A program made the position numbers and the translations under genes. The notes below the pieces were generated by a model. The model was not told the origin of the DNA. It saw only the letters and a list, made by a program, of their open reading frames with translations, and ran no database searches. 64,000 nt of DNA from Natronomonas sp. CBA1123 (lineage in GTDB: Archaea; Halobacteriota; Halobacteria; Halobacteriales; Haloarculaceae), in contig NZ_WPCC01000004.1 in assembly GCF_009741925.1 (NCBI RefSeq), positions 1-64,000 on the forward strand. The letters are read 5' to 3'. Of this stretch, positions 33,044 to 42,298 are shown piece after piece (the stretch's first letter is position 1; every line of letters begins with the position of its first letter).

Positions 33044-34300
33044 ATGGGACACGATTACAACGCACACAACCGGCGGACGTTCATGAAGGCGACGGCTGGA
33101 ACGATGGCGGTCGGCGCCCTGGCCGGTTGTCTCGGCGGTAACGGCAACGGCAACGGTAACGGGAACGGTGGGGACAGTATTACTGTTCCAGGTCTGTACG
33201 ACGAAAGCGGCGGAACCTCCGACGTGGGACGGCCGACCGCAATCGGGTCGCGGGACGCCATCACGTATTTCAACGAGAACGACCTCATTCCGCAGGAAAT
33301 CAATCACCCGAACAACGACTACGCCTACGAGGTGCCGCAGGCCCAGCAGTACTACGACGAGTACACCTCGGGGTCGGAGCCACCGATGATTATCGGCTGG
33401 GGGACTGCCGACACCGAGGCGCTGTCGGGAACGGTTGCCGAAGACGAAATCGTCTACGTCTCGGCGTCGTACTCGGCGAACCTCCTGACCGAGGAAGCCC
33501 CCTACAACTTCTTCGGCAACCTCGACTACACGAGTCAGGCGCGGGCCCACCTCAAGTGGATTGCCGACAACGACGCGGAGGCGACCATCGCCTTCATCTT
33601 CTCGAACAACCCCTTCGGACAGGCGCCCGTCGAGGGTGGCAAGCAGTACGCCGAGGAGCTGGGGCTGAACGTCGCCGAGGACATCAACCTCCCGCTGGAC
33701 GCCAACTCCGCGACGACGCAACTGCGGCAGGCGCGGGACGCCGACGTGGATTACCTCATTCACCAGAACACGGCCGCGCCGATGCAGGTGTTGCTCTCCG
33801 ACAGGGAGGACATCTACCCCGACGTGACCGTCTGTGGACTGACCTACACCGTCGACGAACCACGCATCCAGGAGTCCCCGGAGAACTTCGAGGGCGTCCG
33901 CTACGTCAGTGCCTTCCGGACCTTCCAGGGGGCACTCGATTCGGGCGGCGACGGCACGTCCATGATCGAGGAGAACTTCGAACGCGAGGGGCGGGACATG
34001 GACGACCCGTCGGTCGCGAACCTCAACTACGTCCGCGGGTGCATCCACGGGCTGCTCGTGTTGAAGGGGCTGCAGAACGCCATCGACGCCGACCGCGACC
34101 CCACGAGCGGGTCGGACGTCCGTCAGTCGATGTTCGACATCGAGGACGACACCATGTGGGACCTCGCCGAGCCGTTCACCTACACGGAGGAGGACCGCCG
34201 GCCGACGATGACCGGCCGTCTGTTCGAGGTTTCCGACGGGTCCTTCGAATTCGACACGACGGTCGAACTGCCCCGGCGTGACGACTGGATTGGGCTCTGA
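33044..34300 (+). CDS. Branched-chain-type ABC transporter substrate-binding lipoprotein
   Basis: A 418-residue periplasmic-binding-type I protein (LivK/amide-binding family). A Tat signal with RRTFMKATAG (residues 10-19) precedes a lipobox GALAGC, so Cys29 should be lipid-linked to the membrane exterior. A Gly/Asn repeat (about 32-43) links to the binding domain, which has the typical two-lobe sequence including IVYVSASYSANLLT and NPFGQAPVEGGKQYAEELGL. The start at 33044 gives the Tat motif correctly. It leads a run of transporter genes; the TGATG overlap with the ATPase gene shows one operon. The ligand could be an amino acid or a carboxylate. Confidence 0.92.
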   Translation: MGHDYNAHNRRTFMKATAGTMAVGALAGCLGGNGNGNGNGNGGDSITVPGLYDESGGTSDVGRPTAIGSRDAITYFNENDLIPQEINHPNNDYAYEVPQAQQYYDEYTSGSEPPMIIGWGTADTEALSGTVAEDEIVYVSASYSANLLTEEAPYNFFGNLDYTSQARAHLKWIADNDAEATIAFIFSNNPFGQAPVEGGKQYAEELGLNVAEDINLPLDANSATTQLRQARDADVDYLIHQNTAAPMQVLLSDREDIYPDVTVCGLTYTVDEPRIQESPENFEGVRYVSAFRTFQGALDSGGDGTSMIEENFEREGRDMDDPSVANLNYVRGCIHGLLVLKGLQNAIDADRDPTSGSDVRQSMFDIEDDTMWDLAEPFTYTEEDRRPTMTGRLFEVSDGSFEFDTTVELPRRDDWIGL

Positions 34301-35151
34301 TGACCGCGAGCGAACGCGAGGCGGTTTCGGCGGACGCCAGCGCCGAGGACGAGGAGACGCCCGTCGTCGAACTCGACAACGTCGAAATCGTCTACGACCG
34401 CCACTTCCTGGCGGTACAGGGCGTCTCGATGTCCGTCGATGAGGGCGACATCGTCGCGCTGTTGGGTCCCAACGGTGCCGGCAAGTCGACCATCCTCAAG
34501 ATGATAAGCGGTATCGGCCGCAGCGAGCGCGGTGAGGTCTCCCGCGGGCGCGTGTTCTACGACGGCGAGGACGTGACCAACAACGGGGCCAACGAGATGG
34601 TCGACCGCGGCGTCACTCACATCCTCGAGGGTCGGCGCGTGTTCGAGGACCTCACCGTCGAGGAGAACCTCCGTTGTGGGCTGTACCGCGGCGGCCGACG
34701 CTTCCGGTTCGAGGAGGACGACTACGAAATCGCCTTCGAGTACTTCCCGCAACTGGAGGAAATCCTCGATTTGAAAGCCGGCTACGCCAGCGGCGGCCAA
34801 CAGCAGATGCTCGTCATCGCGCGGGCGCTCATCCACCGGCCGCGACTGCTGCTGTTGGACGAACCCTCCCTCGGCTTGGCGCCGAAACTCGTCGAGGACA
34901 TCTTCGAGACGCTCGTCGAAATCAACCGACAGGAGGACATCACGATGATTATCGCCGACCAGAACGCCCAGCGAACGCTCGATATCGCCGACTACGGCTA
35001 CGTGATGGAGAACGGTCAAATCGAGCTGAACGACCCGGCCGACGTGTTGTTGAACCGCGAGGAAATCAAGGAGTTCTACCTCGGCACCTCCGGCGACGGC
35101 TCTCGATACACCGACATCCGTCACTACAAAATCCGCAAGAGGTGGACCTGA
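34300..35151 (+). CDS. livF: Branched-chain-type ABC transporter ATPase, LivF-like
   Basis: A 283-residue ABC ATPase. GPNGAGKST is at 56-64, the Q-loop region follows, SGGQQQM (about 166-172) is the signature and LLLLDEPSLGLAP (about 183-195) the Walker B. HILEGRRVFEDLTVEENLR is characteristic of LivF. The N-terminal 25 acidic residues are a haloarchaeal extension. It energises the LivH/LivM permease pair encoded downstream and overlaps both its neighbours' start and stop (TGATG). Confidence 0.9.
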   Translation: MTASEREAVSADASAEDEETPVVELDNVEIVYDRHFLAVQGVSMSVDEGDIVALLGPNGAGKSTILKMISGIGRSERGEVSRGRVFYDGEDVTNNGANEMVDRGVTHILEGRRVFEDLTVEENLRCGLYRGGRRFRFEEDDYEIAFEYFPQLEEILDLKAGYASGGQQQMLVIARALIHRPRLLLLDEPSLGLAPKLVEDIFETLVEINRQEDITMIIADQNAQRTLDIADYGYVMENGQIELNDPADVLLNREEIKEFYLGTSGDGSRYTDIRHYKIRKRWT

Positions 35152-35180
35152 TGTCTCGGATTGGGAGGTGGCCACGGTGA
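35151..35180 (+). other. Nine-codon coupling ORF between livF and livG
   Basis: A short reading frame, MSRIGRWPR, starts on the ATG that shares its A with the livF stop (TGATG), and its own TGA overlaps the GTG start of livG (GTGA). It also contains the GGAGGTG ribosome site for livG at 35164-35170. Its job may be to carry ribosomes across the gap; the peptide itself need not matter. Confidence 0.4.
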
Positions 35181-36025
35181 GCGTCGACGACGCTAACGTG
35201 GGGTCCGATACCGATGCCGCCGCAGCATCGCTCCGGTCGGGCCCGGCGATTCCCCCCGAAGACGCGGTTATCGGCTGTCGAGACGTGACCAAGACGTTCG
35301 GCACCGTCACCGCCGTCGACGACGTGAGTATCGGCATCGAACCCGGCGAGTGGGTGTCCATCGTCGGGCCGAACGGCGCCGGCAAGACGACGCTTCTGAA
35401 CATCCTCAACGGCTTCTACACGCCCGACCCCGGCGGGACGGTGTATCTCTCCGGGGAGGACGTGACAGGCACGCCCGAACACTACCGCGCCCGCAACGGA
35501 CTGGGGCGGACCTTCCAGGGGCTCGAACTGTTCGAAGACGAGGACGTCATCGAGAACGTGATGACGGTGCGGGCGGTCAAGAACCGACCGAACCTGCTGT
35601 CGGCGATGCTGTTCTACGGCGCCGGCCGGAAGACCGAAGCCGAGAACATGCGCCGCGTCGAGGAGATACTCGACTACCTCGAGTTGTGGGAACACCGCCA
35701 CTCGAAAATCGCGACGCTGCCGCTCGGCGTCCGCCGCCGCGTCGACCTCGCACGGTCGCTGGCGCTGGAACCGGACGTCCTCCTTCTGGACGAGGCGATG
35801 AGCGGTCTCACCTTCGACGAGAAGTACGACATGATTCGGTTCCTGACCGACCTCCACGAACAGGAGGACCTCGCGCTCGTGATGATCGAACACGACCTCG
35901 AGGTCGTTACGTCCGTCTCCGACCGGATGATCGTGATGCAGAAGGGCGGCGTCATCGCTCGCGGCCCGCCCGAAGCGGTCACCGAAGACCCCGAGGTCGC
36001 TCGCGTGTACACGGGGGTGGACTGA
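35177..36025 (+). CDS. livG: Branched-chain-type ABC transporter ATPase, LivG-like
   Basis: A 282-residue ABC ATPase with GPNGAGKTT (about 68-76) and GRTFQGLELFEDEDVIENVM, typical of LivG. Walker B LLLDEAMSGLTFDEKYDM is near 200. The signature is LPLGVRRRVDLARSL rather than LSGGQ, a divergence from the norm worth noting. The GTG at 35177 is preferred because it sits six bases after GGAGGTG; a GTG nine bases upstream is also in frame. It partners LivF in the same transporter. Confidence 0.88.
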   Translation: MSVDDANVGSDTDAAAASLRSGPAIPPEDAVIGCRDVTKTFGTVTAVDDVSIGIEPGEWVSIVGPNGAGKTTLLNILNGFYTPDPGGTVYLSGEDVTGTPEHYRARNGLGRTFQGLELFEDEDVIENVMTVRAVKNRPNLLSAMLFYGAGRKTEAENMRRVEEILDYLELWEHRHSKIATLPLGVRRRVDLARSLALEPDVLLLDEAMSGLTFDEKYDMIRFLTDLHEQEDLALVMIEHDLEVVTSVSDRMIVMQKGGVIARGPPEAVTEDPEVARVYTGVD

Positions 36026-36026
36026 G

Positions 36027-38093
36027 ATGGCGACCGAAGACGGAGTGACCGGCGATACCGACAGCAGCCTCGCGGTCGACCGGGTGCTGTCCGCCCCCGA
36101 GGGGGAGGACGTGCCCATCGTCTCCGACCAGGCACTGCCGGAAATCCTCTTCGACCACGTCGAGGAACACGGCGACGACATCGCCTTGCGGTGGAAGCGA
36201 TACGGCGTCTGGCAGGAGTTCACCTGGGAGGAGTACTACGAGCGCGTCGAACACTTCGCGCTCGGACTCGAAACGTACGGCTTCGAGGCCGGAGACGTCC
36301 TCTTCACCATCGGCTACAACCGGCCCCACCAGCTGTGGGCCTGGATGGCCGCCCAGTCGCTGGGCGGGATGGCCGCGCCGAACTACGAGGACATGCTCCC
36401 GGACGACATCCGCAAACAGCTCCAACTGCTGGAGCCGTCGGTCGTCTACGCCGAAGACCAGGAGATGGTCGACAAACTCCTGTTGGTCGCCGACGACGTG
36501 CCGTCGCTGGACACCATCATCTACCGCGACGAGAAGGGGATGTTCCGCTACGAGAACGGCGAAAAGACGGACCCCGGCGACCCCGAAATCGTCTCCTACG
36601 AACACGTCGAGGAACTGGGCGCCGAGCGGCTCGAAACCGGTGAGGTGGCCGACGACTACCTCTACGAGCGCGTGAAAGCCATCGACCCCGACACCCCGGC
36701 GATGTTGCCGCCGACCTCCGGGACGACCGGCATGCCAAAGCGGGTGAAGTTGAGTCACTTCAACTTCCTGAACCTCGCGAACGCGGCCATCGAAATCGAC
36801 CCGCTGCCGAAGGAGTCCGATTACTTCTCGTATCTCCCGATGGCGTGGGTCGGCGAGCAGATGATACTCATCGCGGCGGCGTTCGTCGGCGGTTGGACCG
36901 CCAACTTCCCCGAACAGCCCGAAACCGAGGCCGAGGACCTCCGTGAAATCGGCCCGGAAATCATCTTCTCGTCGCCGAACCGCTACGAGGCGTGGGTCGC
37001 CGACATCAAGGCGAAAATCGAGAACACCACGCGACTGAAGCGGTTCGTCTACGAGAAGGCGATGTCTATCGGCCGGAAGTACGCCGAGTACATCAGCGGC
37101 GACAAAAGCGACGAGGAGCCGCCGGCGACCCTTCGGGCCGCCCACTGGCTGTCGTACTGGGTCGCCTACCGGCCCATCCTCGACAAAATCGGGCTGAAAC
37201 GCGCGAAGAACGTTTACACGGGCGGTGGCCCCCTCGGCGAGGACCACTTCTCGTACTATCACGCCCTCGGTGTGCCCCTGAAACAGATTTGGGGCCAGTC
37301 CGAGGTGTGTGGGTTCGTGACGATGCACCGCGACGACGACATTCAGGTCGACACCGTCGGCGAGGTGTTCCCGAACGTCGAGGTCGGCATCACCCCCGGC
37401 GGGGAGTTGCTCGTCCGCGGCCCGGTCGTCACCTCGGGGTACTACGGCATGCCCGAGAAGACCGAATCCGCGATGGAAGACGGCTGGCTCCACACCGACG
37501 ACTTCGGGGCGCTCACCGACGACGGTCAGGTCAAAATCTTCGACCGGATGGACGACGTACTGGAGTTGAACGACGGCACCGCGGTCGCGCCCATCAGCGT
37601 CGAGACGAAACTGAAGTTCAACCCCTACGTGAAGGAGGCGCTGGTCGTCGGTGACGGCCGAGACTCGCTCGCTGCGGTGTTGAACCTCCGGTTCGACAAC
37701 GTCGCCGAGTGGGCCGACCAACGCGACATCCAGTACGCCGGCTACAAGGACCTGACCCAGAAGCCGCCCGTGTTGGAGTTGATGCGACAGGTCGTCGCCG
37801 AAACCAACGAGGACCTCGAACACCCCATCGAGCGGTTCCTCATCCTGTTCAAGGAGTTCGACGCCGACGACGGCGAACTCACTCGGACGGGGAAGATACG
37901 TCGGGAGGTCGTCGTCGACCGCTACGGGAAACTCGTCGACGGACTGTACGGCGACCAGGAGGACGTCGAGATGGACATAACGATAACGTATCAGGACGGA
38001 CGCGAATCGGAAGAACACGGCACGATGGCTATCGTCGATGTCGAGGAACCGGTCGAGGCCGACGACGGCGAGGAGGTGATGCTCGATGGTTGA
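36027..38093 (+). CDS. AMP-binding acyl-CoA ligase
   Basis: A 688-residue adenylate-forming enzyme that activates a carboxylic acid to its CoA thioester through an acyl-AMP. The P-loop TSGTTGMPKRVKLSH is at about 230-244, the A5-type region around YGMPEKTESAME, and WLHTDDFGALTDDGQVKIFDRM (in two parts, from about 486) holds the adenine/ribose binding aspartate and hinge. It is of the long-chain (FadD15-like) subtype by length. Its position inside the transporter operon, one base after livG and overlapping livH by eight, strongly suggests that it activates the imported acid. Confidence 0.9.
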   Translation: MATEDGVTGDTDSSLAVDRVLSAPEGEDVPIVSDQALPEILFDHVEEHGDDIALRWKRYGVWQEFTWEEYYERVEHFALGLETYGFEAGDVLFTIGYNRPHQLWAWMAAQSLGGMAAPNYEDMLPDDIRKQLQLLEPSVVYAEDQEMVDKLLLVADDVPSLDTIIYRDEKGMFRYENGEKTDPGDPEIVSYEHVEELGAERLETGEVADDYLYERVKAIDPDTPAMLPPTSGTTGMPKRVKLSHFNFLNLANAAIEIDPLPKESDYFSYLPMAWVGEQMILIAAAFVGGWTANFPEQPETEAEDLREIGPEIIFSSPNRYEAWVADIKAKIENTTRLKRFVYEKAMSIGRKYAEYISGDKSDEEPPATLRAAHWLSYWVAYRPILDKIGLKRAKNVYTGGGPLGEDHFSYYHALGVPLKQIWGQSEVCGFVTMHRDDDIQVDTVGEVFPNVEVGITPGGELLVRGPVVTSGYYGMPEKTESAMEDGWLHTDDFGALTDDGQVKIFDRMDDVLELNDGTAVAPISVETKLKFNPYVKEALVVGDGRDSLAAVLNLRFDNVAEWADQRDIQYAGYKDLTQKPPVLELMRQVVAETNEDLEHPIERFLILFKEFDADDGELTRTGKIRREVVVDRYGKLVDGLYGDQEDVEMDITITYQDGRESEEHGTMAIVDVEEPVEADDGEEVMLDG

Positions 38094-39039
38094 TTTCGTC
38101 ACGTTCCTCGACATCACCATCTCGGGAATCGGCCTCGGGGCGCTGTACGCCCTGGTCGCGATGGGCTTTGCGCTCATCTACAAGGTCACGGGCGTGTTGA
38201 ACTTCGCCCAGGGAGAACTCGCCTTGGTCGGCGCCTACGGCGTCGTCATCCTCGGCACGTCGTCGCTGATTTCGACTCCGTTGCCGGCGGTGGCGGCCGT
38301 CGGAGCGACGATTCTGTTCGGCATCATCCTCGGTATCTTCCTCGAACGGGTCATCTTCCGGCAGTTCATCGGCGAACCGGTGCTGTCGGTCATCATCGTC
38401 ACGTTGGCGCTCGGTGGCATTTTCAGCGGGTTCATCCGGTTCCTGCTCGGGCCGAACTACCGGTCGTATCCCGAGGCGCTGACGTTCGGATTCAGTATCG
38501 ACCTCCCGCTGGGAACGTCCATCTCGGCGGCGTACGCGCTGGCGGTGGCGCTGGCGCTCGTCGTCGTCGTCGCGCTGATGTTGTTCTTCCGGTACACCGT
38601 CACCGGCAGCATCCTGCGGGCGGCCGCCAGCGACGAACAGGCGGCGATGGTACTCGGCGTGAGCATCGAGCGCACCATCGCACTCGCGTGGGCGCTCTCC
38701 ATCGGCATCACCGCCATCGGCGGAGTGCTGTTGGCGATGTCCTCCGGGGGTGCTGGCTTCTCCATCGTGGCGACCGGCATCATCATCTTCGCCGCCGTTG
38801 TCTTCGGCGGCCTCGACTCCATCCCCGGAGCGTTCCTCGGGGCCATCATCGTCGGGCTGTTACAGGAGTTGGGGTCGTTCTACCTCGAGGGCGGGTCGGC
38901 CGTCGTCCTCCCAGTGGTGGACGTGCAACTGAACTTCGGTGCCGGCTTCGGCGAGATACTGCCGCTGATATTCCTGCTCGTCGTCATCGTCGTAAAACCG
39001 TACGGCCTGTTCGGCACCGAACGCATCGAGAGGCTCTAA
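38086..39039 (+). CDS. livH: Branched-chain-type ABC transporter permease, LivH-like
   Basis: A 317-residue permease with about eight membrane segments. FALIYKVTGVLNFAQGELA (about residues 28-46) is the LivH hallmark, and VLGVSIERTIALAWALS lies at the coupling helix. GGLDSIPGAFLGAIIVGLLQ is near the C-terminal part. It forms the membrane channel with LivM. Its ATG overlaps the end of the CoA-ligase gene. Confidence 0.93.
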   Translation: MVDFVTFLDITISGIGLGALYALVAMGFALIYKVTGVLNFAQGELALVGAYGVVILGTSSLISTPLPAVAAVGATILFGIILGIFLERVIFRQFIGEPVLSVIIVTLALGGIFSGFIRFLLGPNYRSYPEALTFGFSIDLPLGTSISAAYALAVALALVVVVALMLFFRYTVTGSILRAAASDEQAAMVLGVSIERTIALAWALSIGITAIGGVLLAMSSGGAGFSIVATGIIIFAAVVFGGLDSIPGAFLGAIIVGLLQELGSFYLEGGSAVVLPVVDVQLNFGAGFGEILPLIFLLVVIVVKPYGLFGTERIERL

Positions 39040-39040
39040 C

Positions 39041-39133
39041 ATGTTCGAGACACACACCTTCGAGAGGCGACCCGACCGCGTGCAGTCGGCCACGGTGGCC
39101 GCGAGTGACCGACCGACTACGGAGGTGCCGTAG
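39041..39133 (+). CDS. Possible 30-residue peptide between livH and livM
   Basis: A short ATG frame lies one base after livH and ends in TAG two bases before the livM GTG. It begins MFETHTFERRPDR. It resembles no family I know. As with the 9-codon frame before livG, its main effect may be ribosome handover, since its end contains the GAGGTG site for livM. Expression is unproven. Confidence 0.3.
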   Translation: MFETHTFERRPDRVQSATVAASDRPTTEVP

Positions 39134-39135
39134 CC

Positions 39136-40182
39136 GTGCCCTGCGGTGAGTACTTCACGAGCTACGAGTCCCGAATGGGGCTGTTCCGCTGGCGCATCCA
39201 GCGGGTCGCACTCGTCCTCGCGTTACCCATCCCGTTCATCCTGCCGTTGCTCGGGTTGGGCGGAGGGAACGTCTCGCTGCTGTCGCAGATGTTCATCTTC
39301 GCCATCGCGGTCCTCGGATTGAACGTCATTCTGGGGTACGCCGGCGAAATCGTCCTCGCACAGGGGGCGTTCATGGCCATCGGCGCGTACACGACCAGTC
39401 GGATGCTCACGACCGGCGCCGGTTTGTTGCCTTCGATGGCCGTCGGCGGCCTGATGGCGGCACTCGTCGCCGTCGCCTTCGGTCTCCCGTCGTTCCGCGT
39501 CAAGGGGTTCTACATCGCCATCTCGACGCTGGCGCTGCAGTTCATCGCCGAGTGGTTCTTCAACAACAGCCGCGCCGAGTGGATTCACGGCGGTGCCCAA
39601 CAGCAGATACCCTCGGATATCGGCCTCATCGGTCCATTCGGTGGTCTGGGCGGCGACCTCAGCATCTACTACCTCTCGCTCGTAGCGATGCTGTTCTTCG
39701 CCATCCTGTCGCTGAACCTCTCGCGGACCGGCATCGGCCGGACGTTCCGGGCGGTCCACGAGAACGACCTCGCGGCGGCGGTGCTCGGGGTCAACGTCTT
39801 CAAGAACAAACTGCTGGCGTTCGCCATCGGCGGGTTCATGATTGGCGTCTCCGGCGGGCTGTACGCCGTCTACATCGGATTCATCAGCCCCGATTACTTC
39901 ACGCTCGCGCTCACCCTCGAACACTACGTGATGCTGCTGTTCGGCGGGTTGGGTCGGGTGTGGGGTGCGCTGCTCGGCGTCGGCGTCGTCACGATACTGC
40001 AGGACATCCTACAGAGCATCCTGCAGTCGATTTCGGCGGCCACCGGACTGAACGCGACGTCGCTGGTCTCGGTGTTCTTCGGCATGGTTATCATCATCGT
40101 GCTGGCCGTCGAACCGAAGGGCGTCCTCGCGGCGCTCGGACAGCTCAAGGAGTACTTGCGGAAGTGGCCTTACGCCTACTGA
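39136..40182 (+). CDS. livM: Branched-chain-type ABC transporter permease, LivM-like
   Basis: A 348-residue permease with around nine membrane segments. GLNVILGYAGEIVLAQGAFMAIGAY (in two parts, around residues 56-80) is the LivM signature. FRVKGFYIAISTLALQFIAEW follows, then GRTFRAVHENDLAAAVLGVN, the cytoplasmic coupling region. The start is GTG, set by a GAGGTG site. It pairs with LivH. The TGATG overlap joins it to the thioesterase gene. Confidence 0.92.
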   Translation: MPCGEYFTSYESRMGLFRWRIQRVALVLALPIPFILPLLGLGGGNVSLLSQMFIFAIAVLGLNVILGYAGEIVLAQGAFMAIGAYTTSRMLTTGAGLLPSMAVGGLMAALVAVAFGLPSFRVKGFYIAISTLALQFIAEWFFNNSRAEWIHGGAQQQIPSDIGLIGPFGGLGGDLSIYYLSLVAMLFFAILSLNLSRTGIGRTFRAVHENDLAAAVLGVNVFKNKLLAFAIGGFMIGVSGGLYAVYIGFISPDYFTLALTLEHYVMLLFGGLGRVWGALLGVGVVTILQDILQSILQSISAATGLNATSLVSVFFGMVIIIVLAVEPKGVLAALGQLKEYLRKWPYAY

Positions 40183-40580
40183 TGGGCGACGCCACCGAGA
40201 CCGCACGGGAGTTGCTCGACCTCCCGTTTCACCGCGCCAACGGCATCGAAATCGTCTCGGCGTCCGCCGACGGGGCCCACACGCGGTGGCCCTTCGACGA
40301 GTCGCTGCTCGGCAACCCCGAGGTGCCGGCGATTCACGGCGGCGTCATCTCCGCGCTCGCGGACCTCACCGGCGCCGCGCCGTTCGTCGGCGGGTTGGGC
40401 CGGTACACGCCGACGGTCGACCTCCGGGTCGACTATCTGACCCACGCCGGCGAGGCCGACCTCGAAGGCCACGCCGAGGTGCGACGACACGGTGACACCG
40501 TCGGCGTCGCCGACGTGGTCGTCGAGTCGGGCGGGGACCGATGTGCGGAAGCCCGTGGGGTGTACAAGTTGGGACGATGA
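40182..40580 (+). CDS. PaaI-family thioesterase
   Basis: A 132-residue hotdog-fold protein. IHGGVISALADLTGA (about 49-63) is the PaaI/YdiI active-site region, and TPTVDLRVDYLTHAGEADLEG (in two parts, from about 74) gives the paired strands. HGDTVGVADVVVESG follows. It should release free acids from acyl-CoA esters, possibly rescuing CoA when the pathway stalls. It is coupled to livM (TGATG) and to the downstream amidohydrolase (ATGA). Confidence 0.88.
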   Translation: MGDATETARELLDLPFHRANGIEIVSASADGAHTRWPFDESLLGNPEVPAIHGGVISALADLTGAAPFVGGLGRYTPTVDLRVDYLTHAGEADLEGHAEVRRHGDTVGVADVVVESGGDRCAEARGVYKLGR

Positions 40581-41419
40581 CCGACGAGACGCTTTCGGGC
40601 GCGACGGACGTGCACGTCCATCTCATGCCCGACCGGCTGATGGCAGCGATACGCGGCGCGCTCAACGAGGACGCCGGCTGGGAGTTCCCGCACCCGACCG
40701 ACCGCGAGGCTATCGAGGCGGAACTCCGCGAAAACGGCGTCGAGCGTTACTGTGCGCTCCCCTATGCCCACAAGCCCGACATCGCCGCCGACCTCAACGA
40801 GTGGGTGCTCGACCGCGCTTCGGAATCCGATATGTGCGTTCCCTTCGCGACGGTCCACGGTGACGACGACGTTCGACCCATCGTCCGTGAGGCCTTCGAG
40901 GCGGGCGCACGCGGGCTGAAGTTCCAGTGTCCCGTCCAGGGAGTCGGCCCCGACGACCCGCGTCTCGACCCGGCCTTCGAGTTGGCCGCCGAGTACGACC
41001 GGCCGATTCTGTTCCACGCCGGTACCGCGCCGATGTTCCGGGATTCGCCGCACGTCGGCGTCGAATCGTTCCGGTCGTTCCTCCAGTCGTATCCGGAGGT
41101 CCGGGCCTGTGCGGCCCACATGGGCGCCTTCGAGACGGCGGCGTTCATCGAGACGGCGCGCAACCACGACAACGCGTTCCTCGACACCTGTTTTGCGATG
41201 TCGACGGCCGTCGGAAACTACATGGATTTCGACCCCAGCGACATCGACGATTCGGTGTTCGAGGAGCTGTCGGGGCGGGTCATGTACGGCTCGGATTACC
41301 CCAACATCCCACACCCGTATCGGGCGGAGTACGAGGGATTGCTACAGCGAGACCTCTCGGATGAGGCCTTCGAGGCGCTGTTCTCGGGAGCAGCAGAGCG
41401 GTTCCTCGGCGAACGGTAG
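40577..41419 (+). CDS. Amidohydrolase-family metal-dependent hydrolase
   Basis: A 280-residue TIM-barrel hydrolase of the ACMSD-like amidohydrolase 2 type. DVHVHLMPD (H13 and H15) gives the HxH metal site; FHAGTAP (about 148) and AAHMGAFE (about 180) supply further His ligands, and MYGSDYPNIPH (about 236) the catalytic Asp. Such enzymes decarboxylate or hydrolyse cyclic or keto acids. It is the last plus-strand gene of the transporter operon (ATGA overlap), so it probably acts on an intermediate of the imported acid. Confidence 0.83.
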   Translation: MTDETLSGATDVHVHLMPDRLMAAIRGALNEDAGWEFPHPTDREAIEAELRENGVERYCALPYAHKPDIAADLNEWVLDRASESDMCVPFATVHGDDDVRPIVREAFEAGARGLKFQCPVQGVGPDDPRLDPAFELAAEYDRPILFHAGTAPMFRDSPHVGVESFRSFLQSYPEVRACAAHMGAFETAAFIETARNHDNAFLDTCFAMSTAVGNYMDFDPSDIDDSVFEELSGRVMYGSDYPNIPHPYRAEYEGLLQRDLSDEAFEALFSGAAERFLGER

Positions 41420-42245
41420 CTACTCCACGTCTTCGGGGTCACGCGGCCGCGTCCCGTGGAACCGTCGCGGTTTCTGTTCTTCGCGTGCGAGGAACGCCTC
41501 GGCGCGCTCCTGGAACTCCGGGGAGTCCCACACTCGGGCGGTGAGGTCTCGGGCCATCTCCTGGCCGGTCAACCCGAGGTTCGTCCACTGTTTCATGACG
41601 GCCTTGATGGTTCGGTAGGCCTGTGGACTCTTCTCGTCGGCGATGGTCGTGAGAATCTCCGCGGCCTTCGCCTCGGCGTCGCCGTCGTCGACGACGCGGT
41701 TGATGAGGCCGATAGATTTCGCCTCCTCGGCCTCCAGCAGTCGCCCCGTCAACAGCAGGTCCCGGGCGCGTTTTTTCGCCAATCATCAGCGGGAGCAACT
41801 GCACGCCGCCGCCGGCGGCCGTCGAGCCGACGCCGACCTCCGGTTGGCCGAAGCGGGTCGACTCGCCGGCGACGATGAGGTCACACGCCGAGGCGAGTTC
41901 GTTGCCGCCGGCGACGCAGGTCCCCTCGGCGGCGGCGACCACGGGCTTGCCCGTATCGCGCAGCAAATCCAGCGTCTCGAAGTACGCCGTCATCCAGCGG
42001 GCGCCCTCCTCCCACTGTAGTTCGGTCAACTCCGCGAGCGAGGCCCCCGAACAGAAGGGCGGTTCGGTCGACCCGAGGAGGATGCCGCGGACGTCGTCGT
42101 CGCGGTCGGCGTCGGTAATCGCGACGGTCAACTCGTCGAGGACACGGGAATCGAGGACGTTGTTGCGGTCGGCGCGGTCGAACCGAATCCGTGCGATACG
42201 GTCGTCCTCGGGATGGCGGTCGACGGCGATGGTTTCGTACGACAT
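41420..42245 (-). pseudogene. Enoyl-CoA hydratase/isomerase family protein, frameshifted
   Basis: A crotonase-fold enzyme. The upstream part begins MSYETIAVDRHPEDDRIARI, includes the oxyanion-hole segments CSGASLAELTE and VAAAEGTCVAGGNELASACD, and then loses frame in a run of six A on the coding strand (41771-41776). With five A it reads LMIGEKRARDLLLTGRLLEA and continues to the stop at 41420, a total of about 274 residues. The crotonase Glu position after GGNEL is present. It would hydrate enoyl-CoA, fitting the CoA ligases nearby. A one-base homopolymer error is likely. Confidence 0.85.
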
Positions 42246-42298
42246 GTGTCGTGTGGTCATCCCACAGGGATATAACACCGGGGGACGACGGGTTGGTC

